From Alistipes sp. (GTDB lineage Bacteria > Bacteroidota > Bacteroidia > Bacteroidales > Rikenellaceae), in the NCBI GenBank assembly GCA_022767745.1, contig JALENN010000006.1, positions 434,001 to 498,000 of the forward strand: DNA of 64,000 nt, in the 5' to 3' direction. Numbering within the stretch: the stretch's first letter is position 1; the number at the start of each line of letters is the position of its first letter. Positions 24,058 to 33,270 of this stretch are shown here, piece after piece. A program made the translations under genes and the position numbers. The notes under the pieces are model-generated. The model ran no database searches, was not told where the DNA came from, and was given only the letters and a program-made list of their open reading frames with translations.

Positions 24058-26151
24058 ATGGATACGGTAAACGACAAGAATACGCGCCCGAACCCCCTTC
24101 TCGGGGAGTGGGCGACGCCGCACTGTACGCCTCCCTTTGCGAGCATCACGGCGGCGGACTACCTGCTGGCCTTCGAGACGGCCATCGCCGCCTCGCGCGC
24201 CGAGGTCGAGGCCATAGCGTCGAACCCCGCGCCCGCGACCTTCGAGAACACGGTTGCGGCACTCGAGCGGCAGGGCGAGCTGCTGGGCCGCATATCGGGC
24301 CTCTTCTTCAACCTGCGCGAGGCCGACACCTCGCCCGAGATGGAGGATGTGGCCGAGCGCATACAGCCCGCGCTGACGGCCCTGAGCAACGACATAGGGC
24401 TCGACCCGCGTCTCTTCGCCCGCGTGCGGGCGGTCTACGAGGGCGGGCGCGAGGGCCTCACGGATGTGGATATACGCCTGCTGGAGCAGACCTACCGCGG
24501 CTTCGTGCGCTCGGGCGCGGCCCTCTCGGACGACGACAAGGCCCTCTACCGACAGTACACCGAGGAGCTCTCGGCCGCGACGCTGCGTTTCGGCCGCAAC
24601 TCGCTGGAGGCGACCAACGCCTTCACCGTGAATATCACCGATGCCGACGCCGTGGCCGAGCTGCCCGAGTTCGTGCGCGAGGCGATGGCGGCCGATGCCG
24701 CCGCGCGCGGCGAGCAGGGGTGGACCGTGACGCTCAAGACGCCGAGCTACCTTCCCTTCATGACCTATTCGTCGCAGCGCGCGATCAAGGAGCGCCTCTA
24801 CCGCGCCTACAACTCGCGCGCGCTGGGCGGCGAGTGGGACAACGGCCCGCTGATCGGGCGCATCGTGACGCTGCGCATGCAGATAGCGCGCCTGCTGGGC
24901 TACGACACCTGGGCCGACTATGTCCTTGCGGAGCGCATGGCGGGGTCGACGGAGTCGGTGCTCTCCTTCCTCGAGGAGCTGCGCACGGCCACGCTCGACT
25001 ACGCGCGCCGCGACGTGGCGGCGATCGCCGACTATGCGCGCCGCAACGGCCTCGAGGGCGAGCTCATGCCGTGGGACTGGGCCTACTATACCGAGAAGTA
25101 CAAGTCGGAGCACTACGCCGTCGACGACGAGCAGGTGAAGCCCTACCTCCGCCTCGAGAGCGTCGTGCGCGGGGTCTTCATGCTGGCCGGGCGGCTCTAC
25201 GGCTTGCATTTCACGCGGGCCGAGGGTGTCGAGGTCTACCACCCCGATGTCGAGGCCTACGAGGTGACGGATGCCGACGGGCGCTTCCTGGCGGTGCTCT
25301 ACCTCGACTTCTTCCCGCGCGAGTCGAAGCGCTCGGGGGCATGGATGACCGAGTTCCGCGGCACGAGCCGCACGGCGGACGGTGCGGAGACGCGTCCGCT
25401 GGTGTCGCTGGTGATGAACTTCACGCGCCCGACGGCGTCGAAGCCCTCGCTGCTGACGTTCGACGAGCTGACGACGCTGCTGCACGAGTTCGGCCATGCG
25501 CTGCACGGCATGCTGGCGCGCGGCCGCTACGAGTCGTTGAACGGCACGAACGTCTGCCGCGACTTTGTCGAGCTGCCGTCGCAGGTGATGGAGTACTGGG
25601 CCACCGAGAAGGAGTACCTCGACCTGTGGGCCGAGCACTACCTCACGGGCGAGCGCATACCGTCAGACCTTGTGGAGCGCATCGTGGCGGCGAAGAACTA
25701 CCTTGCGGCCTATGCCAACGTGCGCCAGGTGTCGTTCGGCCTGATCGACATGGCGTGGCATACGCTGCGCGGGGCGTGGGAGGGCGACGTCGAGCGCTTC
25801 GAGCGCGAGGCGGCGCGTCCGGTGCAGGTGATGCCCGCCGTCGGGCATACGGCCATGAGCACCTCGTTCACCCACATCTTTGCCGGAGGCTATGCGGCGG
25901 GATACTACGGCTACAAGTGGTCGGAGGTGCTGGCCGCCGACGCCTTCTCGCTCTTCCGCGAGCGCGGCATCTTCGACCGCGCCACGGCCTCGGCGTTCCG
26001 CCGCCTGCTCGAGCAGGGCGACCAGCGTCCGGCGATGGACCTCTATGTCGAGTTCCGCGGCCACCGTCCCTCGACCGACGCCCTGATCCGCGAGATGGGC
26101 ATCGCCCCGGCGGCGAACGGGCCCGCCCCGGCGGAGGCAAACAAACAGTGA
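24058..26151 (+). CDS. Cytoplasmic M3 family peptidase (oligopeptidase A / Dcp-like)
   Basis: The 697-residue protein is a paralogue of the preceding gene without signal peptide or lipobox (NPLLGEWATPHCTPPF start). It has HEFGHALHGM from residue 476, NVCRDFVELPSQVMEYW for the third zinc ligand region, and HIFAGGYAAGYYGYKW near the end. It would finish degradation of imported oligopeptides in the cytosol. The 12-bp spacing implies a shared transcript, so the pair handles peptides on both sides of the inner membrane. Whether it is a dipeptidase or an endopeptidase is uncertain. Confidence 0.93.
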   Translation: MDTVNDKNTRPNPLLGEWATPHCTPPFASITAADYLLAFETAIAASRAEVEAIASNPAPATFENTVAALERQGELLGRISGLFFNLREADTSPEMEDVAERIQPALTALSNDIGLDPRLFARVRAVYEGGREGLTDVDIRLLEQTYRGFVRSGAALSDDDKALYRQYTEELSAATLRFGRNSLEATNAFTVNITDADAVAELPEFVREAMAADAAARGEQGWTVTLKTPSYLPFMTYSSQRAIKERLYRAYNSRALGGEWDNGPLIGRIVTLRMQIARLLGYDTWADYVLAERMAGSTESVLSFLEELRTATLDYARRDVAAIADYARRNGLEGELMPWDWAYYTEKYKSEHYAVDDEQVKPYLRLESVVRGVFMLAGRLYGLHFTRAEGVEVYHPDVEAYEVTDADGRFLAVLYLDFFPRESKRSGAWMTEFRGTSRTADGAETRPLVSLVMNFTRPTASKPSLLTFDELTTLLHEFGHALHGMLARGRYESLNGTNVCRDFVELPSQVMEYWATEKEYLDLWAEHYLTGERIPSDLVERIVAAKNYLAAYANVRQVSFGLIDMAWHTLRGAWEGDVERFEREAARPVQVMPAVGHTAMSTSFTHIFAGGYAAGYYGYKWSEVLAADAFSLFRERGIFDRATASAFRRLLEQGDQRPAMDLYVEFRGHRPSTDALIREMGIAPAANGPAPAEANKQ

Positions 26152-26182
26152 AACCCAATTAACGAAAATAAGGAAAACAGTG

Positions 26183-27157
26183 ATGAAAAAGACTCTTAAG
26201 ACGATTTTCGTGTCGGCGGCGGCGCTCTGCACCGTGGCGGCATACGGCCAGAAGACGAGCGGCAACCCCATCTTCGAGGGACGTTATGCCGACCCCGAGG
26301 GCGTGGTCTTCGGCAACACCTACTGGATCTACCCCACCTACTCGGCCCCCTACGACGAGCAGCAGTTCTTCGACGCCTTCTCGTCGAAGGACCTGGTGAA
26401 GTGGACCAAGCACGAGCGCATCATCGACTCGTCGCGCATCAAGTGGCTGCGCCGCGCCCTGTGGGCCCCCGCCGCCATCGAGAAGGACGGCAAGTACTAC
26501 CTCTTCTTCGGTGCGAACGACGTGCACGAGGGTGAGATCGGCGGCATCGGCGTAGCCGTGGCCGACAACCCCGCAGGACCCTTCGAGGATTATCTCGGGA
26601 AACCCCTCATCGGCGAGATCATCAACGGCGCGCAGCCCATCGACCAGTTTGTCTTCGAGGACAAGGACGGCACGCTCTACATGTACTACGGCGGCTGGCG
26701 CCACTGCAACGTCGCCAAGCTGCGCGACGACCTGCGCGGCTTCGTGCCCTTCGACGACGGCGAGACCTTCAAGGAGGTTACGCCCGAGGGTTATGTCGAG
26801 GGCCCCTTCATGTTCATCCGCGACGGCAAGTACTACTTCATGTGGTCGGAGGGCGGCTGGACGGGTCCCGACTACCGCGTGGCCTACGCCATTGCCGACA
26901 ACCCGCTGGGTCCCTTCGTGCGCAAGGGCGTGATCCTGCGCACCGACGAGGCTGTGGCCACGGGCGCCGGCCACCACTCGGTGCTGCACAACCCCCGCAG
27001 CGGCAAGTACTACATCGTCTATCACCGCCACCCGCTGGGCTCGACCGACGGCAACGACCGCGTCACGTGCATCGACCTTCTGGAGTTCGACGAGAACGGC
27101 GAGATCCTGCCCGTGAAGATGACCTTCGAGGGCGTGGGCCGCGACCGTCTCAAGTAG
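26183..27157 (+). CDS. Secreted GH43-type glycosidase
   Basis: An in-frame GTG at 26180 precedes the ATG at 26183; the ATG is preferred because it begins the signal peptide (MKKTLKT to AAYGQ). The 324-residue five-bladed beta-propeller shows the three GH43-clan acids in order: D37 in YADPEG (base), D154 in QPIDQFVFED (pKa modulator) and E206 in GYVEGPFMF (acid). Such enzymes act on arabinan, xylan or beta-galactosides; the substrate cannot be read from sequence. It lies 31 nt after the M3 pair and ends at a terminator, so it may be the third gene of that transcript. Confidence 0.88.
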   Translation: MKKTLKTIFVSAAALCTVAAYGQKTSGNPIFEGRYADPEGVVFGNTYWIYPTYSAPYDEQQFFDAFSSKDLVKWTKHERIIDSSRIKWLRRALWAPAAIEKDGKYYLFFGANDVHEGEIGGIGVAVADNPAGPFEDYLGKPLIGEIINGAQPIDQFVFEDKDGTLYMYYGGWRHCNVAKLRDDLRGFVPFDDGETFKEVTPEGYVEGPFMFIRDGKYYFMWSEGGWTGPDYRVAYAIADNPLGPFVRKGVILRTDEAVATGAGHHSVLHNPRSGKYYIVYHRHPLGSTDGNDRVTCIDLLEFDENGEILPVKMTFEGVGRDRLK

Positions 27158-27177
27158 CGCGCGGGCGCCTGAAATGC

Positions 27178-27214
27178 AAAAGCCGCAGAGATTGATTCTC
27201 TGCGGCTTTTTTTT
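27178..27214. terminator. Terminator after the GH43 gene
   Basis: A 14-bp stem (27178-27191 with 27197-27210) has a 5-base loop and a T8 tail; the A-rich left side also allows use by the converging PiT gene. Confidence 0.9.
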
Positions 27215-27332
27215 GTCTTTCCCTGCGGCGGTGAGGGTTTCCCCGAGGCTGGCGCCCTGCGCTGTCCTGCGGCCCCTTTTCGGCCCCTTCCCGGCCATTC
27301 CGCCGCGGCTGCGGCTGCCTTGTCCCGCCCGG

Positions 27333-29573
27333 TTAGATGTTGCGGTTGTAGCGCAGCGTATTCTTCACCACGCCCGCGTGCTGGAGGAAGTAGCGCTGTG
27401 CCTTGAGCAGGTTGCGCGCCTGCAGGATCATGGTCTTCGTCTCGCTCAGCACCGTCAGGTAGAGCATGCTGGCCTTGGTGTTGCCCTCGCCGTCGTTTAT
27501 GCGCATAAGCTCCGACTTGGTGGTGGCGGCGATGCGCTCGAACAGGTCGTCACGCATGACGAGCACCGTGTCGATGTCCGTGAAGTCGTTGGTGGTGAGC
27601 ATGCGGTTGATGCTGCCGTAGATCTCGGCCACCTCGTCGTTGATGCGCATCAGGTCGGAGGTCTGCTCGCGCGAGAGGCCCTCGTGGTTGTTGTCGATAT
27701 GCTCGAATGCGGGGCGGGTGATGTGCACCAGCGCCTTGGCTATCTCGCTCAGGTAGTCGACCACCTGCACGTAGTAGAGCGAGAGTTCGAGGCCCGAGCC
27801 CTTGAGGCGGCGCAGCGTGGGCATGAGCGAGTATTTGAGTTTGCGGCTCTGCTCGTAGATGTCGTCCGACTCGCGGATGAGCTCCTTGAGCGCCTTGCGG
27901 TTCTCCTTGAACACGGCCACAAGGGTGCGGTCGTAGATCTGCGTGGCGAGTTTCATCATGCGGCACACCTCCTCGACGATCGAGTCGACGGCATCCTTCT
28001 CCTCGGCCTTCTCCTGGTGCTGCACGGGCTCCTTCTTGGCCTTGAACGAGAAGTTGCTCTTGATGAGCATGTAGAGGCATACGACCGTGACGGCCACGAA
28101 TGCCACGTTGCCGCCCCAGATGAGCAGCAGGCCCGTTCCGAGCGCTATGATGAAGCCGCCGATGGCGGTCGAGAACCAGCCCACGATTACGGTCATCACG
28201 CCCGTGATGCGGTAGACGGCGCTTTCGCGGCCCCAGGCCTTGTCGGCGAGCGACGATCCCATGGCCACCATGAAGCATACGTAGGTGGTCGAGAGGGGCA
28301 GCTTGAGCGACGTGGCCACCGATATGAGCAGGGCCGAGGTGGTGAGGTTGACCGTGGCGCGGATCATGTCGTAGGGGGCGCCGCTGTGCTCGATGTCGGT
28401 ATATTCGAAGCGGCGTGCCACGAAGCTCTTGACGAAGTCGGGCGTGACGCGGCCGACGGCGTTCGAGACGTTGATGGCGGCGCGGACGATGCTGCGCGAG
28501 AAGAGGTTCGAGCCGTAGCGCGATTCGTCGTCGTTTGACTGCGACGAGAGCGATATCTCGGTTTCGGTCACGTGCATGGCCTTGCGCGAGGTCCACAGCG
28601 TGACGATCATGACCAGTCCCGCCGAGAGCATGAAGAGCATGTTGGCGGGTATGTTCTCGTTGAGGGCCGACATCATTATGTCGGTGGTGCCGGCGGCGCG
28701 GGCCACCGAGTAGGCGTCGAAGCCGGCCACGGGTACGCCGATGAAGTTGACCAGGTCGTTGCCGGCGAAGGCGAGCGCCAGGGCGAACGTACCCGAGAGG
28801 ATCGTCATGCGCAGGATGTTGATGCGGAAGAGCTGCAGGAATGCGAGCAGCACCGAGCAGGCCACCCAGCAGAGGAATATTGCCAGCAGCAGGTTCTGGT
28901 CGATCCACTCGACGAAGCTGCTGCCCGCGATGACGAACTTGAGTGCCTTGAAGAGGGCGAAATATACGATTGCCGTGAGCGAGGCTCCGCACCACAGGGC
29001 GCCGAAGCGGCGGAAGACGGCCATGTAACGGAACGAGAATATGAGGCGCGAGATCCACATCATTATGGTTCCGCAGGTGAATGCTATTACCACCGAGAGG
29101 AGTATGGCCGAGATGATACCCATCGCGCGGGTGGTGTTGATGAAGTCGCCCATGTCGGCGAGCAGCAGCTGCGGGTGGGTTGCGATCTTGTAGAGCGATA
29201 CGGCTACGGCCGAGCCGAGGAGACAGAATATGAGCGATACGGTGGTCGATGTGGGCAGACCCATCGAGTTGTAGATGTCGAGCAGGATGACGTTTGCGAA
29301 CATGACGGCGATGTACAGCGTCATTATTTCGTGGAACGTGAACATCGAGGGGTCGAACATTCCGTTTCGGGCGACCTCCATCATTCCGCTGGAGGATACG
29401 ACGCCGAGGATTATTCCCACCGAGGCCACGGCGAGTATCACCTTCATTCCGGCGACCTTCGACCCGATGGCGGAGTTGAGGAAGTTGACGGCGTCGTTGG
29501 TCACACCCACATAGAGACCCGACACCGCCAGAATCGCCAGTATGGCGATAGTCACAGTGTATATTTCGCTCAT
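27333..29573 (-). CDS. PiT-family inorganic phosphate transporter with C-terminal PhoU-like helical domain
   Basis: The 746-residue inner-membrane protein has the duplicated PiT signature: GVTNDAVNFLNSAIGS near the start with GLPTSTTVSLIF, and a second copy with LKLPLSTTYVCFMVAMG. It moves phosphate with H+ or Na+. After the last membrane helix (about residue 510) comes about 240 residues of charged helix resembling a PhoU domain, a fusion common in Bacteroidota, probably gating transport. The gene is monocistronic, with two -7 boxes upstream. Confidence 0.93.
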   Translation of the reverse strand: MSEIYTVTIAILAILAVSGLYVGVTNDAVNFLNSAIGSKVAGMKVILAVASVGIILGVVSSSGMMEVARNGMFDPSMFTFHEIMTLYIAVMFANVILLDIYNSMGLPTSTTVSLIFCLLGSAVAVSLYKIATHPQLLLADMGDFINTTRAMGIISAILLSVVIAFTCGTIMMWISRLIFSFRYMAVFRRFGALWCGASLTAIVYFALFKALKFVIAGSSFVEWIDQNLLLAIFLCWVACSVLLAFLQLFRINILRMTILSGTFALALAFAGNDLVNFIGVPVAGFDAYSVARAAGTTDIMMSALNENIPANMLFMLSAGLVMIVTLWTSRKAMHVTETEISLSSQSNDDESRYGSNLFSRSIVRAAINVSNAVGRVTPDFVKSFVARRFEYTDIEHSGAPYDMIRATVNLTTSALLISVATSLKLPLSTTYVCFMVAMGSSLADKAWGRESAVYRITGVMTVIVGWFSTAIGGFIIALGTGLLLIWGGNVAFVAVTVVCLYMLIKSNFSFKAKKEPVQHQEKAEEKDAVDSIVEEVCRMMKLATQIYDRTLVAVFKENRKALKELIRESDDIYEQSRKLKYSLMPTLRRLKGSGLELSLYYVQVVDYLSEIAKALVHITRPAFEHIDNNHEGLSREQTSDLMRINDEVAEIYGSINRMLTTNDFTDIDTVLVMRDDLFERIAATTKSELMRINDGEGNTKASMLYLTVLSETKTMILQARNLLKAQRYFLQHAGVVKNTLRYNRNI

Positions 29574-29670
29574 AATTAAGCTTTTTTGTTCCGTCCGTCG
29601 TCTTTCGGGGCATCTGCGGGGGCCGTTGCGGGTGGCTGCGGCCGACGGTTTGGCGACCCCAAAAACTGTT

Positions 29671-29678
29671 CAAAGTTA
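29671..29678 (-). promoter_or_regulatory. -7 box for the phosphate transporter
   Basis: TAACTTTG on the minus strand, about 100 nt before the ATG. A second candidate, TAAATTTG, lies at 29752-29745. Confidence 0.5.
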
Positions 29679-29842
29679 CTCAGTATGATCGGCACGGCCT
29701 TGCCCCGCCGTCAACATTAACAAAAAAGTAACAATCTGTTAACGCAAATTTAATACAGCGCCGGCACTCCTACGGCCCTGCCGGCGGCTGCCGGCGGGCG
29801 GTTAAGTTTCGAAACACAACGCCGTATTTCGCAAAAAAACGT

Positions 29843-29850
29843 TATATTTG
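29843..29850 (+). promoter_or_regulatory. -7 box for the GH99-like gene
   Basis: TATATTTG on the plus strand, 106 nt before the ATG at 29957. It shares the 383-bp divergent intergenic region with the PiT promoters. Confidence 0.55.
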
Positions 29851-29956
29851 TCTCTACTAACCGCCCGGAGCCCCATCCCGTGCGTCCCTGTGCCCCGCCG
29901 CCGGCCGGCTGCGGGCGCGGCTGCCGTGGGGCGACGGCCCTAATCCACCTGCAACC

Positions 29957-31153
29957 ATGAAACGTATCGCGCTGATCCTCACCGTGCTGCTTGCAGCGAC
30001 GGCATTCCACGCATCGGCGCGCGGCGGCAAGCGCCGTGCGGCCAAATCGCCCGAATACCATGTCGCGGCCTACATCTGGCCCTCGTGCCACGACGATCCG
30101 GTGGGTCGCCGCGTGCTCTGGGGCGAGGGCGACGGCGAGTGGGAGATCATCAAGCGCGGCACGCCCCGCTTCGACGGCCACTACCAGCCGCGCCAGCCCT
30201 ACTGGGGCTACGAGCACGACGACGACCCGCGCGTGATGGAGCGCTGGATCGACGTGGCGACCGACCACGGGGTCAACGTCTTCGTCTTCGACTGGTACTG
30301 GTTCGACGGCGGCCCCTTCCTCGAGGGGTGTCTCAACGACGGCTTCCTGAAGGCGCGCAACCGCGACAAGATGCAGTTCTACGTCATGTGGGCCAACCAC
30401 ACCGTGGCGCGCAACTACTGGAACTGCCACCGCTACGGCGACGATACCTCGACGCTGTGGCGCGGCGCCGTCGACGAGGAGAATTTTCGGAAAGTCGTCG
30501 ACCGCGTCATAGGCCAATACTTTTCCCAGCCCAACTACTTCAAGATCGACGGCTGTCCCGTCTTCGCCGTCTTCTCGATGGACGAGCTGCTGGCGTCGTT
30601 CGGCGGCAGCATCGAGCGTACGCGCGAGGCGATTGAGTACTTCCGTGCGAAGGTGCGCGAGGCGGGCTTTCCCGACCTCTGCCTGCAGATGATGAACAAC
30701 GACACGAGCGAGCGCGCGGCCGAGCGCCTCAATGGCATCGGCGCCGACTGCACGACACAGTACGGCTGGGGCACGGCGCGCCGCGAGGATTACCTGCGCT
30801 GGGCCAGGGAGGGCTACGAGGCCACCGAGCGCCTGGGCGCGCTGATCGACAAGCCGCACTTCCCGTCGGTGTCGATCGGCTGGGACGACACGCCGCGCTT
30901 CCCCGCCAAGGGCAAGGCCGACGTGGTGCACCACAACGTCACGCCGCAGGCCTTCGCCATGGCGCTGCAGCGCGCCAAGGATTACTGCGACGCCCACCCC
31001 GGGCAGCCGAAGATAATCACCATCTACGCCTTCAACGAGTGGGTCGAGGGCGCCTATCTGCTGCCCGACATGAAGTACGGCTTCGGCTATCTGGAGGCCG
31101 TGCGCGACGTCATGCAGGGCAGGTACGAGCGTTACCCCCTGCCCGTGGAGTGA
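29957..31153 (+). CDS. Secreted GH99-like / WbsX-type glycoside hydrolase
   Basis: The 398-residue protein has a signal peptide ending at HASA. The body shows GVNVFVFDWYWFDGGPFLEG, the loop typical of GH99-like/WbsX proteins, and IYAFNEWVEGAYLLPD near the C-terminus, the NEWxEG motif of that family carrying likely catalytic Glu. Related proteins cut mannose-containing glycans or act in polysaccharide synthesis; secretion favours degradation. Followed after 85 nt by an OPA-family transporter on the same strand. Confidence in fold is good, in substrate low. Confidence 0.8.
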   Translation: MKRIALILTVLLAATAFHASARGGKRRAAKSPEYHVAAYIWPSCHDDPVGRRVLWGEGDGEWEIIKRGTPRFDGHYQPRQPYWGYEHDDDPRVMERWIDVATDHGVNVFVFDWYWFDGGPFLEGCLNDGFLKARNRDKMQFYVMWANHTVARNYWNCHRYGDDTSTLWRGAVDEENFRKVVDRVIGQYFSQPNYFKIDGCPVFAVFSMDELLASFGGSIERTREAIEYFRAKVREAGFPDLCLQMMNNDTSERAAERLNGIGADCTTQYGWGTARREDYLRWAREGYEATERLGALIDKPHFPSVSIGWDDTPRFPAKGKADVVHHNVTPQAFAMALQRAKDYCDAHPGQPKIITIYAFNEWVEGAYLLPDMKYGFGYLEAVRDVMQGRYERYPLPVE

Positions 31154-31238
31154 CGCCGCGGCCCCGCGCGCGGGTGACACCCAGCCCCTGCCCTTGCGGC
31201 AGAGACCGTAACCGAAATACAGTAAAAAGCTGAAAAAT

Positions 31239-32711
31239 ATGTCCATGACAGCAGAACAGGCCAAACGATTCAAGTATTGGCAGTACCGTACGATCATCGC
31301 CACGATGATCGGCTATGCGCTCTTCTATTTCGTGCGCAAGAACTTCTCATTCGCCATACCGGGCCTTGCGGCCGAGTACGGCATCACGAACACCAGTTTC
31401 GGACTCATCATGACGGTCGTGGGCCTCATCTACGGCCTCTCGCGCTTCGTGAACGGCCTTATCGCCGACCGCATGAACGGCCGCTGGCACATGGCGCTGG
31501 GCCTGCTGCTGTGCGTGCTCACCAGCTTTGCGTTCGGCTTCAGCCCCCGCATCCTCGGCGTCGAGATCGGCGTGGCGCCCCACTCGCTTGTGGTGCTCTT
31601 CGGCGTGCTGCTGGTGGCCAACAACATCTTCCAGGGCAGCGGCTTCCCGCCCTGCGCGCGCCTGCTGACGCACTGGATACCGCCCACCGAGCTGGCCACG
31701 AAGATGTCGGTGTGGAACACCTCGCACTCGATAGGCGCCAGCCTGCTGGCCATACTGTGCGGTTACATAATGGGCACGCTGGGCCGCGACATGAGCGGCG
31801 ACGTGCAGACGGTGGAGGCCATACGCACCAACCTGCTGACGCTGAACCCCGCCCTTGCCGACGACGCCGTGCGGCTCGAGGAGCAGGTGGCGGCCGCCTC
31901 GGCACACGTCGGGGCATGGCAGTGGTGCTTCTGGGTGCCGGCGCTCTTCGCGCTGGCTGGAGCCGTCGGCCTGGCCGTGTTCCTGCGCGACACGCCCCGC
32001 TCGGTGGGGCTGCCCGAGCTGGAGGGTACGCACACCAAGGTCGAGGACAACGTCGATCCGGCCGAATACAAGGCTTTCCTGCGCGAGAAGGTCTTCCGCA
32101 ACCCGCTGATATGGATCCTTGCCGTGGCCAACTTCTTCGTCTACATCGTGCGCTTCGCCGTACTCGACTGGGGTCCCAAGTTCCTGCAGGAGGCGCGCGG
32201 ACTCTCGTCGGCCGACGCGGGGTGGACGGTCGCCGTCTTCGAGATCTTCGGCATCATAGGCATGCTGGCCGCGGGCTGGGCCACCGACCGCATCTTCCGC
32301 GGGCGGGCGCACCGCACCTGCGTCTTCTGCATGCTGGGCGCGGCACTCTTCATGACGGTATTCTACTTCCTGCCCGTGACCATACCCATGCCTGTGCTGG
32401 TGTGCGTGCTGGCCATGGCGGGATTCTTCATCTACGGCCCGCAGGCCCTTATAGGCATCGCCGCCGCCAACCAGGCCACCAAGAGCGCCGCCGCCACGGC
32501 CAACGGCCTGACGGGCATCTTCGGCTATGCGAGTGTCTTCGTCTCGGGCCTTGGCATCGGCGCCATGGTCGACTGGGTCAACCGCATCACGCCGGGCCAC
32601 GGCTGGAACTACGTCTTCCTGCTGATGATAGCCATGGCGCTGGTGGGCATGTGCGTCTTCCTGCTGATGTGGCGCGCCCGCGCTACGGGATACGACGAGC
32701 AGCAGGCATAA
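31239..32711 (+). CDS. OPA-family MFS transporter (GlpT/UhpT-like organophosphate antiporter)
   Basis: The 490-residue protein has about 12 membrane helices. The N-terminus KYWQYRTIIATMIGYALFYF followed by VRKNFSFAIPGL is characteristic of the organophosphate:phosphate antiporter family (GlpT, UhpT, UhpC). An insertion of about 45 residues lies between helices 5 and 6 (around residues 190-220). It would exchange sugar phosphate or glycerol-3-phosphate for phosphate in the inner membrane. No promoter is visible in the 85-nt gap, so it may be cotranscribed with the GH99-like gene. It ends at a strong terminator. Confidence 0.88.
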   Translation: MSMTAEQAKRFKYWQYRTIIATMIGYALFYFVRKNFSFAIPGLAAEYGITNTSFGLIMTVVGLIYGLSRFVNGLIADRMNGRWHMALGLLLCVLTSFAFGFSPRILGVEIGVAPHSLVVLFGVLLVANNIFQGSGFPPCARLLTHWIPPTELATKMSVWNTSHSIGASLLAILCGYIMGTLGRDMSGDVQTVEAIRTNLLTLNPALADDAVRLEEQVAAASAHVGAWQWCFWVPALFALAGAVGLAVFLRDTPRSVGLPELEGTHTKVEDNVDPAEYKAFLREKVFRNPLIWILAVANFFVYIVRFAVLDWGPKFLQEARGLSSADAGWTVAVFEIFGIIGMLAAGWATDRIFRGRAHRTCVFCMLGAALFMTVFYFLPVTIPMPVLVCVLAMAGFFIYGPQALIGIAAANQATKSAAATANGLTGIFGYASVFVSGLGIGAMVDWVNRITPGHGWNYVFLLMIAMALVGMCVFLLMWRARATGYDEQQA

Positions 32712-32732
32712 CGCCTCCATGCTGCATATGAT

Positions 32733-32768
32733 CGGGCCGCGACAATTGCCGCGGCCCGTTTTTTTTCT
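32733..32768 (+). terminator. Terminator after the OPA transporter
   Basis: A 9-bp GC stem (32733-32741 with 32750-32758) is followed by eight or more T residues. Confidence 0.9.
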
Positions 32769-33056
32769 GCTTTATGTCGCGTTTTCTGCCGCCGCCTCTT
32801 TCCTTGGCACCGCCTCTGCTGCGGCACGCCCGCGCTTCCGCCCGCTTTTTGGTGTATGATGCAGTGTCTCGCGCCGATACTTTGCAGCGATATGAAATTT
32901 TGACTATACGATCTGTGCAATATGCGATTTTCGGAACAATGGTCCGCCGCAGCTTCGAATAGTACGGGGAGAGCTAATATCCAGTTTTATAGTGTATTGG
33001 CATATATGTCCGGCACCTGTTTGAATGCTGCGCATGAAAAAATATGGCTTCCGTAT
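32769..33056. other. AT-richer intergenic stretch, nothing recognised
   Basis: About 290 bases between a terminator and the efflux promoter. GC drops relative to the genes; no frame looks coding, and no repeat was found. A regulator gene might be expected beside an efflux operon but is not here. Confidence 0.5.
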
Positions 33057-33087
33057 TTTGTAGTTTTGTAAAAAACTGGTATCTTTG
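33057..33087 (+). promoter_or_regulatory. Promoter of the TolC-HlyD-MFS efflux operon
   Basis: TTTG (33057-33060), exactly 19 nt, then TATCTTTG (33080-33087). It implies a leader of about 175 nt before tolC-like 33271. Confidence 0.75.
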
Positions 33088-33118
33088 CGGCGCAATACGG
33101 ATAATGCCGCTGCATATT

Positions 33119-33205
33119 ATGGCAGATCTTCTGAACACCATATTCTTCCGTTACGGGAACAAGATCCACGACTTCCATGCGTGGGGTGTCGCCGCGCTGA
33201 TATAG
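33119..33205 (+). CDS. Possible leader peptide ORF in the efflux operon 5' UTR
   Basis: The frame from the ATG at 33119 (an in-frame ATG also lies at 33104) encodes 28 residues starting MADLLNTIFFRYGN and ends TAG. It lies wholly within the long leader, about 25 nt after the predicted transcript start. No clear ribosome binding site is visible. It could be a regulatory leader peptide or chance. Confidence 0.3.
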   Translation: MADLLNTIFFRYGNKIHDFHAWGVAALI

Positions 33206-33270
33206 GCCGCGCGGAGACCCGGTATTGGCATATCCTTCCATAAAATCGACATCCGAAATTTTTTTTTCTT

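Noticed and set aside
21760..25638. 1292-codon minus-strand ORF opposite the two M3 peptidases
   Set aside because: Artefact of GC-rich third positions; its translation is Val/Arg/Ala/His-rich low complexity and the plus-strand genes have clear catalytic motifs.
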